A stretch of 64,000 nt of DNA from Rhodovulum sp. PH10 (GTDB lineage: Bacteria; Pseudomonadota; Alphaproteobacteria; Rhizobiales; Xanthobacteraceae), in the NCBI RefSeq assembly GCF_000293785.1, contig NZ_AKZI01000036.1, forward strand, positions 102,278-166,277, written 5' to 3'. The translations under genes and the position numbers were made by a program. Positions within the stretch are counted from its first letter, which is position 1; the number at the start of each line of letters is the position of its first letter. This document shows positions 9,359 to 18,946 of the stretch, in pieces. The notes below the pieces were generated by a model that saw nothing but the letters and a program-made list of their open reading frames with translations, was not told the origin of the DNA and made no database searches.

Positions 9359-10756
9359 TCAGCGCCCGTCCGGGGTGCGCACGCCGGCCCACGAGTCGCG
9401 CACCTGCTGATAGTGCGTCATCGGGTCGTAGAGCGAGGTCGGCAGCCCGAGCACCGGCGGCGACAGCCGGCCGACCGCCGCGAGCAGCGAATAGGAGGCC
9501 ACCACCCGATCGCGCTGCGCCGTCACCAGCGCCACCCGCGCATTCACCAGTTCCTGCTGGGCGTTCAACACGTCGAGCGTGGTGCGCTGGCCGACCCGGG
9601 CCTCCTCGCGCACGCCGTTGAGGGCGATCTCGGCCGCCGACACCTGGGCCTGGGTCGCCTCGATCTGCGCCTTGGCCGCCTCGAGCTGGCCCCACGCCTG
9701 CACCACCGTCGCCTGCGCCTGGTCGCGCGCGGTCTCGAGGTCGAGCCGCCGCTGCGACAGCGTCTCCTTGGAGGCGCGGATCGCGGCGTGGGTCTGGCCG
9801 CCCTGATAGATCGGCACCGAGAGCTGGCCGATCACCGAGGCCGAATACTGCTCCGAAACGGTCGGGCTGACGTCCCAATTCTTCTGGATGTTGGCCTGCG
9901 CAGTGAGGGTCGGCAGCAGCGCGCCCTCGTTGATCTTCACCTGCAGCGCCTGCACGTCGATGCCGAACATCGCCGCGGTGACGTTCGGGTTCTGCGCGCG
10001 GCCGCTGCCGATCGCCCCCGGCAGGCTGCGCGGCGACAGCCGATCGACCGGCGAGGCGGCGGCGAGCTTGCCCGGCTCCACGCCGATCACCTGGCGATAG
10101 GCCGCCTTGGAGGAGACGTAGTTCGATTCGGCGGCCGACACCTGCGAGCGGCCGGCGGCCAGCCGCGACTCCGATTGGGCGACGTCGGTGCGGGTCACCT
10201 CGCCGACCGAGAAGCGGTCGCGGGTCTGGCGCAGCTGCTCCTGCAAGACCTCGACGTTGCGCCGCTGGAGATCGAGAATCGCGCTGTCGCGCAACAGGTT
10301 CATGTAGGCGGTGGCGCCGTTGAGCAGGACGTTCTGCTCGATCAGCCGCAGCGTCTCGCGGGCGGCCGACACCTGGCCCTCCGCCTGCCGCACGCGATTG
10401 CCGGTCTGGTAGCCGTTGAACAGCGTCTGGGTGCCGGTGATGCCGATCCCGCGCGGCGTGAAATTGTCGTCGATTTTATAGGACTGACCGCTGCTGACGC
10501 CCTTGTAGTCCGTGTACTGCTGGCCGAGGGTCGCCGTCGCGGTGATGTTGGGCCGGTAGCCCGACAGCGCCGACGGCACGTTCTCGTCCGTCGCACGCAC
10601 GATCGCCCGCTGCGCGTTGAGCTGCGGATTGTTGCGATAGGCCTGAGCGAGCGCCCCCGGCAGCGTGTCGGCGCGGGCAGGGCCCACCATCCCGATCGCC
10701 GCCATCAGTGTGATTGCCGCGGCAAAACCTCGCCGCTGTGTCATCCCCCCCATCAT
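9359..10756 (-). CDS. tolC: TolC-family outer-membrane efflux/secretion channel
   Basis: A protein of about 465 residues, normal for TolC. It forms the trimeric outer-membrane and periplasmic tunnel used by type I secretion and RND efflux. It begins with a signal peptide (MTQRRGFAAAITLMAAIGMVGPARA) and the mature protein opens with DTLPGALAQAYRNNPQLNAQRA, the classic first TolC repeat; long alternating helices such as ETLRLIEQNVLLNGATAYMN and TTLDVLNAQQELVNAR follow. Start choice: ATG 10756, 10753 or 10744 all lie in one MMGGM run, and 10744 gives the cleanest signal peptide. It lies between the methyltransferase and popZ, as in many rhizobia. No transporter or adaptor gene is adjacent, so it is probably a shared housekeeping TolC. 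Confidence 0.95.
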   Translation of the reverse strand: MMGGMTQRRGFAAAITLMAAIGMVGPARADTLPGALAQAYRNNPQLNAQRAIVRATDENVPSALSGYRPNITATATLGQQYTDYKGVSSGQSYKIDDNFTPRGIGITGTQTLFNGYQTGNRVRQAEGQVSAARETLRLIEQNVLLNGATAYMNLLRDSAILDLQRRNVEVLQEQLRQTRDRFSVGEVTRTDVAQSESRLAAGRSQVSAAESNYVSSKAAYRQVIGVEPGKLAAASPVDRLSPRSLPGAIGSGRAQNPNVTAAMFGIDVQALQVKINEGALLPTLTAQANIQKNWDVSPTVSEQYSASVIGQLSVPIYQGGQTHAAIRASKETLSQRRLDLETARDQAQATVVQAWGQLEAAKAQIEATQAQVSAAEIALNGVREEARVGQRTTLDVLNAQQELVNARVALVTAQRDRVVASYSLLAAVGRLSPPVLGLPTSLYDPMTHYQQVRDSWAGVRTPDGR

Positions 10757-10937
10757 CACGGTCCCCAACGTCGAATACGCAAACACGCCCCTCGGTCCCG
10801 TGCCGCCGGCTTTACCAGCGAGCGACGCCACAGGGATGATGGCGGGACGATAAAAACTGCGGGAGGACTTTGGAACCCCACTCTCCAAAAAGATGCAGGG
10901 TGGCGCATTCGAGCCACAGCCGGGGCGGTAATATCCC

Positions 10938-11606
10938 CTAGAAAACAAAGGCCGGAGGCTTGGAGAAGGCGGGCAGCGGGGTGGCCACGGCATCGAACAC
11001 CGGAACGCCCGCGACATCCTGCCCGACCCGCCGCCAAAGGGTCGCACGGCCGACCGGACCGATTCCCACGATGGCGATCAGCCGCCCCCCCTCGCGCAGC
11101 TGCGACAGCAACGCCGGCGGCATCTCCTCGACCGCTCCCTCGACGACGATCACGTCGTAGGGCGCCTGCGCCGGCCAGCCGTCGGCGAGCGGCCCGCACA
11201 CCACGGACGCGTTGGTGACGCCCGCTTCGCCGAGCAGCTTGGCTGCCGCGGCGGCCACCGATTCGCTCTCCTCGAGCCCCACCACCTTCGCCGTCGTGCG
11301 GGCGAGCAGCGCGGTGGTGTAGCCGGTGCCGCAGGCCACCTCGAGCACCTGGTCGGTCGGGGCGAGGTCGAGCGCCTGCAGCATGCGGGCGGTCACCATC
11401 GGCTTGAGGGCGCAGCGGTGGGCGCCGCCCGGGCCGAGGCTCGCCACCGGCAGGTCGCCGTCCATGTAGGCGAGCGCCGCCTTGGCCGGCGGCACGAAAT
11501 GCTCGCGCGGCACGGCCAGCATCGCCTCGATCACCCGCAGGTCGGTGACGCCGTTCGGGCGCACCTGATTGTCGACCATTTTTCGACGCGCGGCTGCAAA
11601 GTCCAT
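10938..11606 (-). CDS. Protein-L-isoaspartate O-methyltransferase family protein
   Basis: A 222-residue SAM-dependent methyltransferase of the Pcm fold. Pcm repairs isoaspartyl damage in proteins, and the rhizobial tolC-linked branch is usually annotated the same way. MVDNQVRPNGVTDLRVIEAML and VPREHFVP form the family N-terminus, and LEVACGTGYTTALLA is the SAM-binding motif I (the usual form is EIGTGSGY). Motif YDVIVVEGAVEEMP follows, and the C-terminal half has the Pcm extension with RLIAIVG. The G-T-G-S to A-C-G-T-G change and the ALKP pre-motif suggest the divergent Pcm-like branch, so repair activity is probable but not proven. tolC lies 181 bases downstream. Confidence 0.88.
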   Translation of the reverse strand: MDFAAARRKMVDNQVRPNGVTDLRVIEAMLAVPREHFVPPAKAALAYMDGDLPVASLGPGGAHRCALKPMVTARMLQALDLAPTDQVLEVACGTGYTTALLARTTAKVVGLEESESVAAAAAKLLGEAGVTNASVVCGPLADGWPAQAPYDVIVVEGAVEEMPPALLSQLREGGRLIAIVGIGPVGRATLWRRVGQDVAGVPVFDAVATPLPAFSKPPAFVF

Positions 11607-11700
11607 GATGTTTCGCTCCGGCCCGCCCAGTGCTCCGCGACGTCCGCCCGCCGGACGTGACGCCCGTGTTGTGGAGCACGCCCCCCCAAAAGGCAAGGCA

Positions 11701-11743
11701 GGCACGAGTGCCGGGCACTCGTGGGCACTCGTGGGCACTCGTG
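11701..11743 (-). terminator. Terminator-like hairpin made from three 10-bp repeats
   Basis: Plus strand shows GGCACGAGTGCC at 11701-11712 followed by GGGCACTCGT three times in tandem (11713-11742). Read on the minus strand, any of the three repeats can pair with the last arm to give a stem of 10-12 bp, then TGCCTTGCCTTTT. It lies downstream of the sugar-phosphate operon and upstream of the methyltransferase gene, where a terminator is expected. Confidence 0.5.
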
Positions 11744-11779
11744 CCCTCTCCCTCGGGTCCGGATGCCCTCGCCTGCCCC

Positions 11780-11818
11780 GAGGTCTGGGGACGCGGTCTC
11801 GGGACGAGGTCTCGGGCG
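11780..11818. repeat. 13-bp tandem repeat, three imperfect copies
   Basis: Units at 11780-11792 (GAGGTCTGGGGAC), 11793-11805 (GCGGTCTCGGGAC) and 11806-11818 (GAGGTCTCGGGCG). It begins 10 bases after the stop of the GloB-like gene on the minus strand. This is a different unit from the 10-bp repeat 40 bases away. Confidence 0.7.
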
Positions 11819-11827
11819 ACCAAAAAA

Positions 11828-12466
11828 TCAGCGCAGGAAGGGATTGGTCGCCCGCTCCTGCCCGATGGTCGAGGCCGGGCCGTGGCCGCAGATGAAGGTG
11901 ACGTCGTCGCCGAGCGGCAAGAGCTTCTCGGTGATCGAGCGCATCAGCGTGTCGTAATCGCCGCCCGGCAGGTCGGTGCGGCCGATCGAGCCGTGGAACA
12001 GCACGTCGCCGGTGATGGCGAATCGCTGGTCCGCGGCGACGAAGGCGACGCTGCCGGGCGAATGGCCGGGACAGAACAAGACGTCCATCGCCATGTCGCC
12101 GACCGTCACCTCGTCGCCCTCCCCCAGCCAGCGGTCGGGCGCGACGTTGCGCACGCCCTCCAGCCCGTAGGTCCGCCCCTGGTCGACGAGCCGCGCGAGC
12201 AGAAAATCGTCGGCCCGGTGCGGCCCCTCGATCGGCACGCCGAGCTTTTCCTTCAGCTCCGCCGCCCCGCCGGCATGGTCGATGTGGCCGTGGGTGAGGA
12301 GAATGCGTTCGACCACGATCTTGGTCTCGGCGATCGCCGCCTCGATCTGGTCGAGGTCGCCGCCCGGATCGATCACCACGCCGCGCATGGAGGGCTCGGT
12401 CCACAGGAGCGTGCAGTTCTGCTGAAACGGCGTGACCGGGACGATGGCGGCACGGAGCGTGGTCAT
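11828..12466 (-). CDS. GloB-like metallo-beta-lactamase-fold hydrolase
   Basis: A 212-residue cytoplasmic MBL-fold enzyme with the complete metal motif THGHIDHAGG, then FCPGHSPGS (His), TGDVLFHGSIGRTDL (bridging Asp) and CGHGPASTIG (last His). The set and the short length match GloC/YcbL-type glyoxalase II-like thioesterases, which can cleave S-lactoylglutathione. Its ATG overlaps the pgl stop by four bases (ATGA), so it is translationally coupled as the fifth gene of the sugar-phosphate operon. A role in removing methylglyoxal formed under high sugar-phosphate flux is an attractive inference; the substrate cannot be read from sequence. Confidence 0.9.
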   Translation of the reverse strand: MTTLRAAIVPVTPFQQNCTLLWTEPSMRGVVIDPGGDLDQIEAAIAETKIVVERILLTHGHIDHAGGAAELKEKLGVPIEGPHRADDFLLARLVDQGRTYGLEGVRNVAPDRWLGEGDEVTVGDMAMDVLFCPGHSPGSVAFVAADQRFAITGDVLFHGSIGRTDLPGGDYDTLMRSITEKLLPLGDDVTFICGHGPASTIGQERATNPFLR

Positions 12467-13254
12467 GAAAGGTCCTTGCTTGCAGGCGGCGGGTCGGGCG
12501 CCGCGGCACGGTCGGCCAGAACGGTGAACGCGCCGTTCGCATGCGCCCGTCCGGCCGGAAGGTCTTCGCCGGCGAGGATGCGGGCGAGCGGGTCGCGCTT
12601 GTCGGCTCCCGATACCACGAACAGCATCGCTTTCGTCGAGGCGAGCGCCGGCAGCGTGAGGCTGACGCGCGGCACGAACGGGGCGAGCCCCGCCTCCGGC
12701 ACGCCGACCACCAAACGGTCGGTGACCTCCACCGCGGGCTTGCCGGGAAACAGCGAGGCGGTGTGGCCGTCGCCGCCGAGCCCCATCAGCACGAGGTCGA
12801 ACAACGGTTTTTGCGGATCGAGGGCGCGCGCGCAAGCGCCAGCGCTCCCGCCGTGTCTCGAGGCGTAGAAGCGAACGAGGTCGTCCTGGTAGGCCTTCGC
12901 CGCCGCCTCCAGGCTTTTCACGTCGGTGGGAACGGCGTGGATGCGCTCGGCCGGCACGCCGAGCGGCTCGAGCAGCGTTTCTCGCGCCTGCCGGGCGTTG
13001 CTGCGAGAATCGTCGGCCGGCACGAACCGCTCGTCGCCGAAGAACCAGTGCAGTCGCGCGACCGGGATGCGCGCCCGGTACGGCGCCTCGGCGAGCCGCC
13101 GATAGACCGGCAAAATGGTCGAGCCGCCGGTGAGGCACACCGCGCCGCGCTCCCCCACGTTTTCGAGCGCCGCGGCGATCCGCTCCGCCGCAGCCTCCAC
13201 GAGCGCCGTTTTGTCGTCGAGGACGACGAGGTCTTCGGCCTTCATCGGAAACAC
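12463..13254 (-). CDS. pgl: 6-phosphogluconolactonase
   Basis: A 263-residue SugB/DevB-type lactonase that hydrolyses 6-phosphogluconolactone, the second step of the oxidative pentose-phosphate and Entner-Doudoroff routes. Family motifs are CLTGGSTILPVYRRLA (phosphate-binding turn), HWFFGDERFVPADDSRSN, LVLMGLGGDGHTASLFPG, and VSLTLPALASTKAMLFVVSG. The start is either GTG 13254 (MFPMKAED) or ATG 13245 (MKAEDL). The GTG lies 4 bases after the zwf stop; the ATG has a weaker ribosome site. It overlaps the next gene by four bases. The C-terminal tail after FTVLADRAA is short and proline-rich. Confidence 0.95.
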   Translation of the reverse strand: MFPMKAEDLVVLDDKTALVEAAAERIAAALENVGERGAVCLTGGSTILPVYRRLAEAPYRARIPVARLHWFFGDERFVPADDSRSNARQARETLLEPLGVPAERIHAVPTDVKSLEAAAKAYQDDLVRFYASRHGGSAGACARALDPQKPLFDLVLMGLGGDGHTASLFPGKPAVEVTDRLVVGVPEAGLAPFVPRVSLTLPALASTKAMLFVVSGADKRDPLARILAGEDLPAGRAHANGAFTVLADRAAAPDPPPASKDLS

Positions 13255-13258
13255 CCGC

Positions 13259-14794
13259 TCACTCGATCGGCCGCCAGCGGCGGCCGTGGTCGCCGATCAG
13301 GCGGTGCGCCTCCTCCGGCCCGTCGCTGCCGACCCGGTAGCTCGCGAGCCCGTCCGCGCCGGCCTCCTTCCAGGCGTCCAGGAACGGCTGCACCGCCCGC
13401 CATGCCGCCTCGATGGCGTCGGCACGCTGAAACAGGATCGCGTCGCCGATCATGCAGTCGTAGATCAGCGTCTCGTAGCCGGTGCTGGGCGCGATGTCGA
13501 AATAGTCGCGGTACTGGAACCGCATGTGCACGCCGTCGAGGTTCACCGTGGGACCCGGGACCTTGGCGTTGAACTGCAGCGAGATACCCTCCTCCGGCGC
13601 GATTTTTACCGTGAGGAAGTTTTCCGCGAGGTGCTCCACCGGCGTCCGGCGGAACATCGCGAGCGGCGCCTGCTTGAACTTGATCGCCACCTCGCTCGAG
13701 CGGGCGCAGAGACCCTTGCCGGTACGCAGGAAGAACGGCACGCCGGCCCAGCGCCAGTTGTCGATCGCGAGCCGCATCGCGACATAGGTCTCGGTGGTGG
13801 AATCGGGCTTCACGTTCGGCGTCGCCAGATAGTCGGGGACGTCCTCCTCGCCGATCCGGCCGCCGAGATACTGCGCGCGCACGGAATTTTTCAGCGCCTC
13901 CTCCGGGCCGATCGCCTGGATCTCGTCGAGCACGGCCGCCTTCTCGCCGCGCACCGACTTCGATTCGAACCGCGAGGGCGGCTCCATCGCGATCAGCGAC
14001 AGGAGCTGAAACAGGTGGTTCGGCACCATGTCGCGCAGCGCGCCGGTGGCGTCGTAGAATTTTCCGCGGCGGCCGACCGGCAGGGTCTCGGCGACGGTGA
14101 TCTGCACCTGGTCGACGTGGTCGCGGTTCCAGATCGGCTCGAACAGGCCGTTGGCGAACCGCATGACCATGATGTTCTGCACCGTCTCCTTGCCGAGATA
14201 GTGGTCGATGCGAAAGATCTGGTCCTCGTCGAACACCGCCAGAAGCTCGCGATTGAGCGCCTGCGCCGAGGCGAGGTCGGTGCCGAACGGCTTTTCCACG
14301 ATCAGCCGGCGCCACGGCCCGTCGCCGCCGTTGGCCCGTTCCTCTTGCCGGGCGAGGCCGGCCTCGCCGAGCGCGCGGGCGATCGGCGCGAACGCGGTCG
14401 GCGGCGTCGCGAGATAAAAGAGCCGGTTGCCGCGGGTGCCGCGGCGCTCCTCGATCGCCTCGAGCTTGTCGCGCAAGCGGTCGAACGAGCCGGGCTCCTC
14501 CGGGCCGCCCTGCACGAAGCTGACGCAGGCGAGCAGCCGGTCGATCACCTCGGGCTCGGTCTTGCGCGTCGCGAATGTCTCGAGGCCTTTGCGCAAGCCG
14601 TCGCGAAACGAGTCGGTCGTGTGCTCGCCCCGCCCCACCCCGACGATGGAAAACGCCTCCGGCAGCAGCTTTCCGGCGGCGAGATTGTAGAGCGCGGGCA
14701 CCAGCAGGCGGTGGGTGAGATCGCCGGTGGCGCCGAACACGACGAAGCAGCAGGGGTCCGCCGGAACGATCCGGCCGTCGTTCTTCGCCGTCAT
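13259..14794 (-). CDS. zwf: Glucose-6-phosphate 1-dehydrogenase
   Basis: A 511-residue NADP-dependent dehydrogenase that makes 6-phosphogluconolactone and NADPH and commits glucose-6-phosphate to the pentose-phosphate and Entner-Doudoroff pathways. CFVVFGATGDLTHRLL near residue 16 is the dinucleotide-binding site, and RIDHYLGKE holds the catalytic His and Lys. EKPFGTD and the C-terminal domain (HMRFQYRDYF, GYETLIYDCMIGD) are normal. There is no insertion or truncation. It lies between gnd (24 bases upstream) and pgl (4 bases downstream), in the biochemical order of the pathway, as part of the operon led by the EcfG-like promoter. Confidence 0.98.
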   Translation of the reverse strand: MTAKNDGRIVPADPCCFVVFGATGDLTHRLLVPALYNLAAGKLLPEAFSIVGVGRGEHTTDSFRDGLRKGLETFATRKTEPEVIDRLLACVSFVQGGPEEPGSFDRLRDKLEAIEERRGTRGNRLFYLATPPTAFAPIARALGEAGLARQEERANGGDGPWRRLIVEKPFGTDLASAQALNRELLAVFDEDQIFRIDHYLGKETVQNIMVMRFANGLFEPIWNRDHVDQVQITVAETLPVGRRGKFYDATGALRDMVPNHLFQLLSLIAMEPPSRFESKSVRGEKAAVLDEIQAIGPEEALKNSVRAQYLGGRIGEEDVPDYLATPNVKPDSTTETYVAMRLAIDNWRWAGVPFFLRTGKGLCARSSEVAIKFKQAPLAMFRRTPVEHLAENFLTVKIAPEEGISLQFNAKVPGPTVNLDGVHMRFQYRDYFDIAPSTGYETLIYDCMIGDAILFQRADAIEAAWRAVQPFLDAWKEAGADGLASYRVGSDGPEEAHRLIGDHGRRWRPIE

Positions 14795-14818
14795 CCGTTC
14801 ACCTTCATGCGGTCACCG

Positions 14819-15838
14819 TCATGCGTCGCCCTTCGGCTGGGGATCGGAGGCTTTGCGCTCGGCCGGCTTCTGCTCGACATGGCCGCCAAAGCCGTGCCGC
14901 ATCGCCGACAGCACCTTCTCGCCGAAGGTGTGCTCGCGGCGCGAGCGGAAGCGGGCATAGAGCGCGGCCGAGAGCACGTCGGCCGGCACCGCCTCGTCGA
15001 TCGCCGCATTGATGGTCCAGCGGCCCTCGCCGGAATCCTCGACATAGCCGGTGTAGCCGGCGAGATCGCGGTCGCTCGCGAGCGCGGTCGCGGTGAGGTC
15101 GAGCAGCCACGAGGTGATCACGCTGCCGCGCCGCCACACTTCCGCGATGTCCGGCAGATCGAGGTCGAACCGCTCCTCCTTCGGCAAGCCCTCGCTCGAC
15201 GCGTTGCGGAGGATGTCGAAGCCCTCGGCATAGGCCTGCATCAGGCCGTACTCGATGCCGTTGTGGATCATCTTGACGAAGTGCCCGGCCCCGCTCGGGC
15301 CGGCGTGCAGATAGCCGCGCACCGGGCGGTCGTCGCGCCCCTCGCGGCCGGGCGTCTTCGGGATGTCGCCCTCGCCCGGCGCCAGCGCGGCGAAGATCGG
15401 GTCGAGCTTCGCCACGACCTCCTTCTCGCCGCCGATCATCATGCAGTAGCCGCGCTCGAGCCCCCAGATGCCGCCCGAGGTGCCGACGTCGACATAGTGC
15501 ACGCCGCGCTGCTTCAGCCATTTCGCGCGGCGGATGTCGTCCTTCCAGAAGGTGTTGCCGCCGTCGATCACGACGTCGCCGGAGCCGAGCAGGCCCGACA
15601 GCGTCTCGATGGTGGTCTCGGTGATCGGCCCGGCCGGCAGCATCACCCACACGATGCGCGGCGCGGGGAGCTTGCGGAGCAGGTCCTCGATGTCGCTCGC
15701 CCCGACCGCACCCTCGGCGGCGAGAGCCGCCACCGCCCGCTCGTCGCGGTCGTAGACCGCCGCCGTGTGGCCCGCCCGCAGGAGGCGGCGCACGATGTTG
15801 CCGCCCATGCGGCCGAGGCCGATCATCCCGAGTTGCAT
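14819..15838 (-). CDS. gnd: 6-phosphogluconate dehydrogenase, decarboxylating (short form)
   Basis: A 339-residue enzyme that converts 6-phosphogluconate to ribulose-5-phosphate with CO2 release and reduced nicotinamide. [20 protein letters not shown] is the N-terminal dinucleotide site, [11 protein letters not shown] matches the substrate-binding GxSGG segment, and [14 protein letters not shown] carries the catalytic Lys and the HNGIEYG motif. The length is that of the short dimeric GndA/YqeC-like class, not the 470-residue E. coli form; many short forms prefer NAD, so cofactor use should not be assumed. It lies 10 bases after tal-pgi. The C-terminal tail ([15 protein letters not shown]) is variable and probably disordered. 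Confidence 0.95.
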   Translation of the reverse strand: MQLGMIGLGRMGGNIVRRLLRAGHTAAVYDRDERAVAALAAEGAVGASDIEDLLRKLPAPRIVWVMLPAGPITETTIETLSGLLGSGDVVIDGGNTFWKDDIRRAKWLKQRGVHYVDVGTSGGIWGLERGYCMMIGGEKEVVAKLDPIFAALAPGEGDIPKTPGREGRDDRPVRGYLHAGPSGAGHFVKMIHNGIEYGLMQAYAEGFDILRNASSEGLPKEERFDLDLPDIAEVWRRGSVITSWLLDLTATALASDRDLAGYTGYVEDSGEGRWTINAAIDEAVPADVLSAALYARFRSRREHTFGEKVLSAMRHGFGGHVEQKPAERKASDPQPKGDA

Positions 15839-15848
15839 GTGTCCTCCG

Positions 15849-18698
15849 TCAGCCGAGCGAGCGATCGACCGCCGCGGCGAGCGCGGCGAGGCCTGCCGTC
15901 ACGTCGGTCTTGAGATGGACCCGCAGAAGACGCCGGCCGCGCTCGGCGAGCACGCCGAGGTCGCCGCGTGCCTGCGCCGCCTTGATCACGCCGAAGGTCG
16001 CGGTCTGGCCGGGCACCGGCAGGTCGGGCCGGTCCTCGGCGGTGATCTGCAGGAAGACACCGGTGTTCGGGCCGCCTTTGTAGGCCTGGCCGGTCGAGTG
16101 CAGGAAGCGCGGGCCGAAGCCGACGCAGGTGGCGACCTTGCGGTGCAGCCGCACGGCGATCCGCATCTGCTGCAGCGCCTCGATGTGCGCCGGGTTCCGG
16201 GCGATGTAGGCGAGCAGCGCCACGTAGTCGCCGGGGCGGACCCGGTCGAAATGGGCGCCGAGCCAGGAGTCGACCGTCTCGCCCGCCCCCTCGGCACGCA
16301 GCGCGGCGGCGTTCTCGGGGTCGGTGTAGATGTCGAACGAGGGATCGGTCACCACCGGCGTCTCGGGCGGCAAGGTGCCGGTCTGCTCGAAGGCTGCGAC
16401 CAGCTCGCGGGTCTTGATCTTCGAGGCCTCGACGTCCGGCTGGTCGAACGGATTGATGCCGAGCACGCTGCCGGCGACCGCGGTGGCGATCTCGAACCGG
16501 AAGAACTCCTGGGCGATCTCCTCCGGCGCCCGCAGCACGATGCGCACCACCGGGTGGCCGGCGTCCTCGATCGCCTTGATCGCCGCCTCGTAGGGGGCGG
16601 TGACGTCGGAGCCGAGGTGCAGGTCGACGAAAATGCGGTCGTTGCCGTAGAGCACCGGCGAGCCGACCGGCTCGCCGTCGACCGGGATGATCGCCTTGCC
16701 GTTCTTGCCGGTCGATTCGGCGATCAGCTGCTCGGCCCAGGCACCGAAATCGGCGAGCGCGGCCGGCGCCAGCATGGTCACCTTGTCGCGGCCCGCTTTT
16801 GCGGCAGCGCCGAGCACCAGGCCGAGACGGACGCCGGGATTGGAAGCCGGCGGCACCTCGGGCCCGCAGGCGTTCACCATCAGCTCGGCGGCGGCGACGA
16901 AGCGGGCGACGTCGATGCCGGCGGCGGCCGCCGGCACCAGCCCGAACGGCGACAGGATCGAGTAGCGCCCGCCGATCGTCGGCTCGCCGAAGAAGATCTT
17001 TCGAAAGCCGTCGCGCTCGGCGACCTTCTGCATCGACGAGCCCGGATCGGTGATCGCCACCACGTGCTTGCCGGCGGCGTCCCCCACCGTCTGGCGCAAG
17101 CGCTCGAGGAAGTGGGCGAGCATCACGTTCGGCTCGGTGGTCGAGCCGGACTTCGAGGCCACGATCACCAGCGTCTTCTCGAGGTTCACCGCGGCTTCGG
17201 TGGCGCGGACCTGTTCGGGATCGGTCGAATCGAGAACGCGCAGTTTCGGAAAGCCCGGCTGCTGGCCGAACGTCTCGGCAAGGACCTCCGGGCCGAGGCT
17301 CGAGCCGCCCATGCCGAGCAGCAGCACGTCGGAAAACCCGCTCGCCTTCACGTCGGCGGCAAAGTCCTGGTACTCGGAGAGTTTTGCCCGCGCCGCCTCG
17401 GTGCAGTCGAGCCAGCCGAGCCATTTCGCCTCGTCGGTGCCGGTCCACACCGTGGCGTCCTTCGCCCACAGGCGGCGGATCAGCCCGCCGGTGCGCCACG
17501 CCTCGATCTCGCGGGCCGTCGCCTCGGCGAGATCGGCCGGCATCGCGATGCTCTGCCGGTTGGCGCGCTCGCCGAGCACCAGCGCGCGCTTGTCGGCGAC
17601 CGCGCCGAGCAGCTTGTCGAAGGCATCGGCGAACAGCGCGACGCCCTCCTCCACCAGCTTCTCGGTCACCGCGTCGAGCGAGATACCGGCGCGCGCCAGC
17701 TCGGCGAGCGCGGCTTCCGCCTCGTCGACGCCGCGGGTCAGCGTCTTCGCCGGATGGCCGTGGTCGCGGAACGCGTCGAGCGTCGCCGGCGGCACGGTGT
17801 TGACGGTGTGCGGGCCGATCAGCTCGTCGACATAGAGGACGTCGCTGTAGGCCTTGTTCTTGGTGCCGGTCGAAGCCCACAGGAGCCGCTGCGGCTTTGC
17901 CCCCTTGGCGTCGAGCGCCGCCCAGCGGGCACCCTCGACGATCGCCTGGTAGCTGCGATAGGCGAGCTTGGCGTTGGCGATGGCGATCTCGCCCTTCAGG
18001 GCCTCGAGCTTGGCCTTCTCCTCGGGGTCGTTGGCGGCGGCGATCTTCTCGTCGAGCAGCTTGTCGACCGCGCTGTCGATCCGGCTGACGAAGAAGCTCG
18101 CGACGCTCGCGACCTTCGACACGTCGCCGCCCTCGGCGGCATAGGCCTCGAGGCCCGCCATGTAGGCGTCGACCACCTGCTCGTAGACGGCGCGCGAGAA
18201 CAAAAGCGTCACGTTGACGTTGATGCCCTCGGCGATCAGCGAGCGGATCGCCGGCAGGCCGGCAGCGGTGCCGGGCACCTTGATCATCAGGTTCGGCCGG
18301 TCGACGTCGCGCCACAGGCGGCGCGCCTCGGCCACCGTGCCCTCGGTGTCCATCGCGAGATAGGGCGACACCTCGAGGCTGACGAAGCCGTCCTCGCCCT
18401 TCGTCGCGTCGTAGACCGGGCGCAGCACGTCGGCGGCGCGCTTGATGTCGGTGACGGCGACCTTCTCGTAGAGCGCGCCGACGCCCGCGTCGCCCTGCGC
18501 CAGCATCTGGCGGATGGCGCCGTCGTACTCGTCCGAGCCGCCGATCGCCTTCTCGAAGATCGACGGGTTGGAGGTGACGCCCCGCACCCCGTCCTCCTCG
18601 ACCATCCGCTGCAAGCCCCCGCTCTCGACGAAGCCGCGGGCGAGAAAATCGAGCCACACGGCCTGTCCGTGGTCCTGCAGCGCTTTGAGTGGATTCAT
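15849..18698 (-). CDS. tal-pgi: Bifunctional transaldolase / glucose-6-phosphate isomerase
   Basis: A 949-residue fusion of two central-carbon enzymes. Residues about 1-365 form a transaldolase: [17 protein letters not shown] near residue 36, and the Schiff-base Lys at about 140 in [15 protein letters not shown]. Residues about 400-940 form a phosphoglucose isomerase: [17 protein letters not shown] and [16 protein letters not shown] (sugar-isomerase motifs), with [11 protein letters not shown] later. Such fusions occur in several Hyphomicrobiales and in cyanobacteria. The start [15 protein letters not shown] is family-typical; upstream open frame is GC-rich noise. It is the first gene of the five-gene operon and starts about 50 bases after an exact EcfG-type promoter. 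Linking both activities would let one polypeptide return fructose-6-phosphate to glucose-6-phosphate for Zwf (inference). Confidence 0.97.
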   Translation of the reverse strand: MNPLKALQDHGQAVWLDFLARGFVESGGLQRMVEEDGVRGVTSNPSIFEKAIGGSDEYDGAIRQMLAQGDAGVGALYEKVAVTDIKRAADVLRPVYDATKGEDGFVSLEVSPYLAMDTEGTVAEARRLWRDVDRPNLMIKVPGTAAGLPAIRSLIAEGINVNVTLLFSRAVYEQVVDAYMAGLEAYAAEGGDVSKVASVASFFVSRIDSAVDKLLDEKIAAANDPEEKAKLEALKGEIAIANAKLAYRSYQAIVEGARWAALDAKGAKPQRLLWASTGTKNKAYSDVLYVDELIGPHTVNTVPPATLDAFRDHGHPAKTLTRGVDEAEAALAELARAGISLDAVTEKLVEEGVALFADAFDKLLGAVADKRALVLGERANRQSIAMPADLAEATAREIEAWRTGGLIRRLWAKDATVWTGTDEAKWLGWLDCTEAARAKLSEYQDFAADVKASGFSDVLLLGMGGSSLGPEVLAETFGQQPGFPKLRVLDSTDPEQVRATEAAVNLEKTLVIVASKSGSTTEPNVMLAHFLERLRQTVGDAAGKHVVAITDPGSSMQKVAERDGFRKIFFGEPTIGGRYSILSPFGLVPAAAAGIDVARFVAAAELMVNACGPEVPPASNPGVRLGLVLGAAAKAGRDKVTMLAPAALADFGAWAEQLIAESTGKNGKAIIPVDGEPVGSPVLYGNDRIFVDLHLGSDVTAPYEAAIKAIEDAGHPVVRIVLRAPEEIAQEFFRFEIATAVAGSVLGINPFDQPDVEASKIKTRELVAAFEQTGTLPPETPVVTDPSFDIYTDPENAAALRAEGAGETVDSWLGAHFDRVRPGDYVALLAYIARNPAHIEALQQMRIAVRLHRKVATCVGFGPRFLHSTGQAYKGGPNTGVFLQITAEDRPDLPVPGQTATFGVIKAAQARGDLGVLAERGRRLLRVHLKTDVTAGLAALAAAVDRSLG

Positions 18699-18746
18699 GG
18701 TCGTCACCGGTTTCGGGTTGCTGGCCGCGGGCGGGGGCCGGGGGCG

Positions 18747-18771
18747 AACGCCGCGCCCTGCGGGATGTTCC
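18747..18771 (-). promoter_or_regulatory. EcfG-type general-stress promoter for the tal-pgi operon
   Basis: Minus strand GGAAC (18767-18771), 16 bases, CGTT (18747-18750). This matches exactly the GGAAC-N16/17-CGTT consensus of the alphaproteobacterial general-stress sigma factor EcfG. The start of transcription would be near 18740, about 42 bases before the tal-pgi ATG. No sigma-70 promoter is evident in the same gap. Confidence 0.75.
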
Positions 18772-18946
18772 GGGCGCCGGCGCGCGGGCCGGCGATGCGG
18801 TCCCGATCTTAACCCTTCGAGCGGCGGCGACAACGACGGCGGTACGACAGTCCACGATACCGGCGGTTTCGCGTCCGGTGGACGGGGGTGGCGGACGGAG
18901 GCGAGACGGCGAAGCCGGGGTCCGGAGCCTGGGGCCGGCCGGCCGG

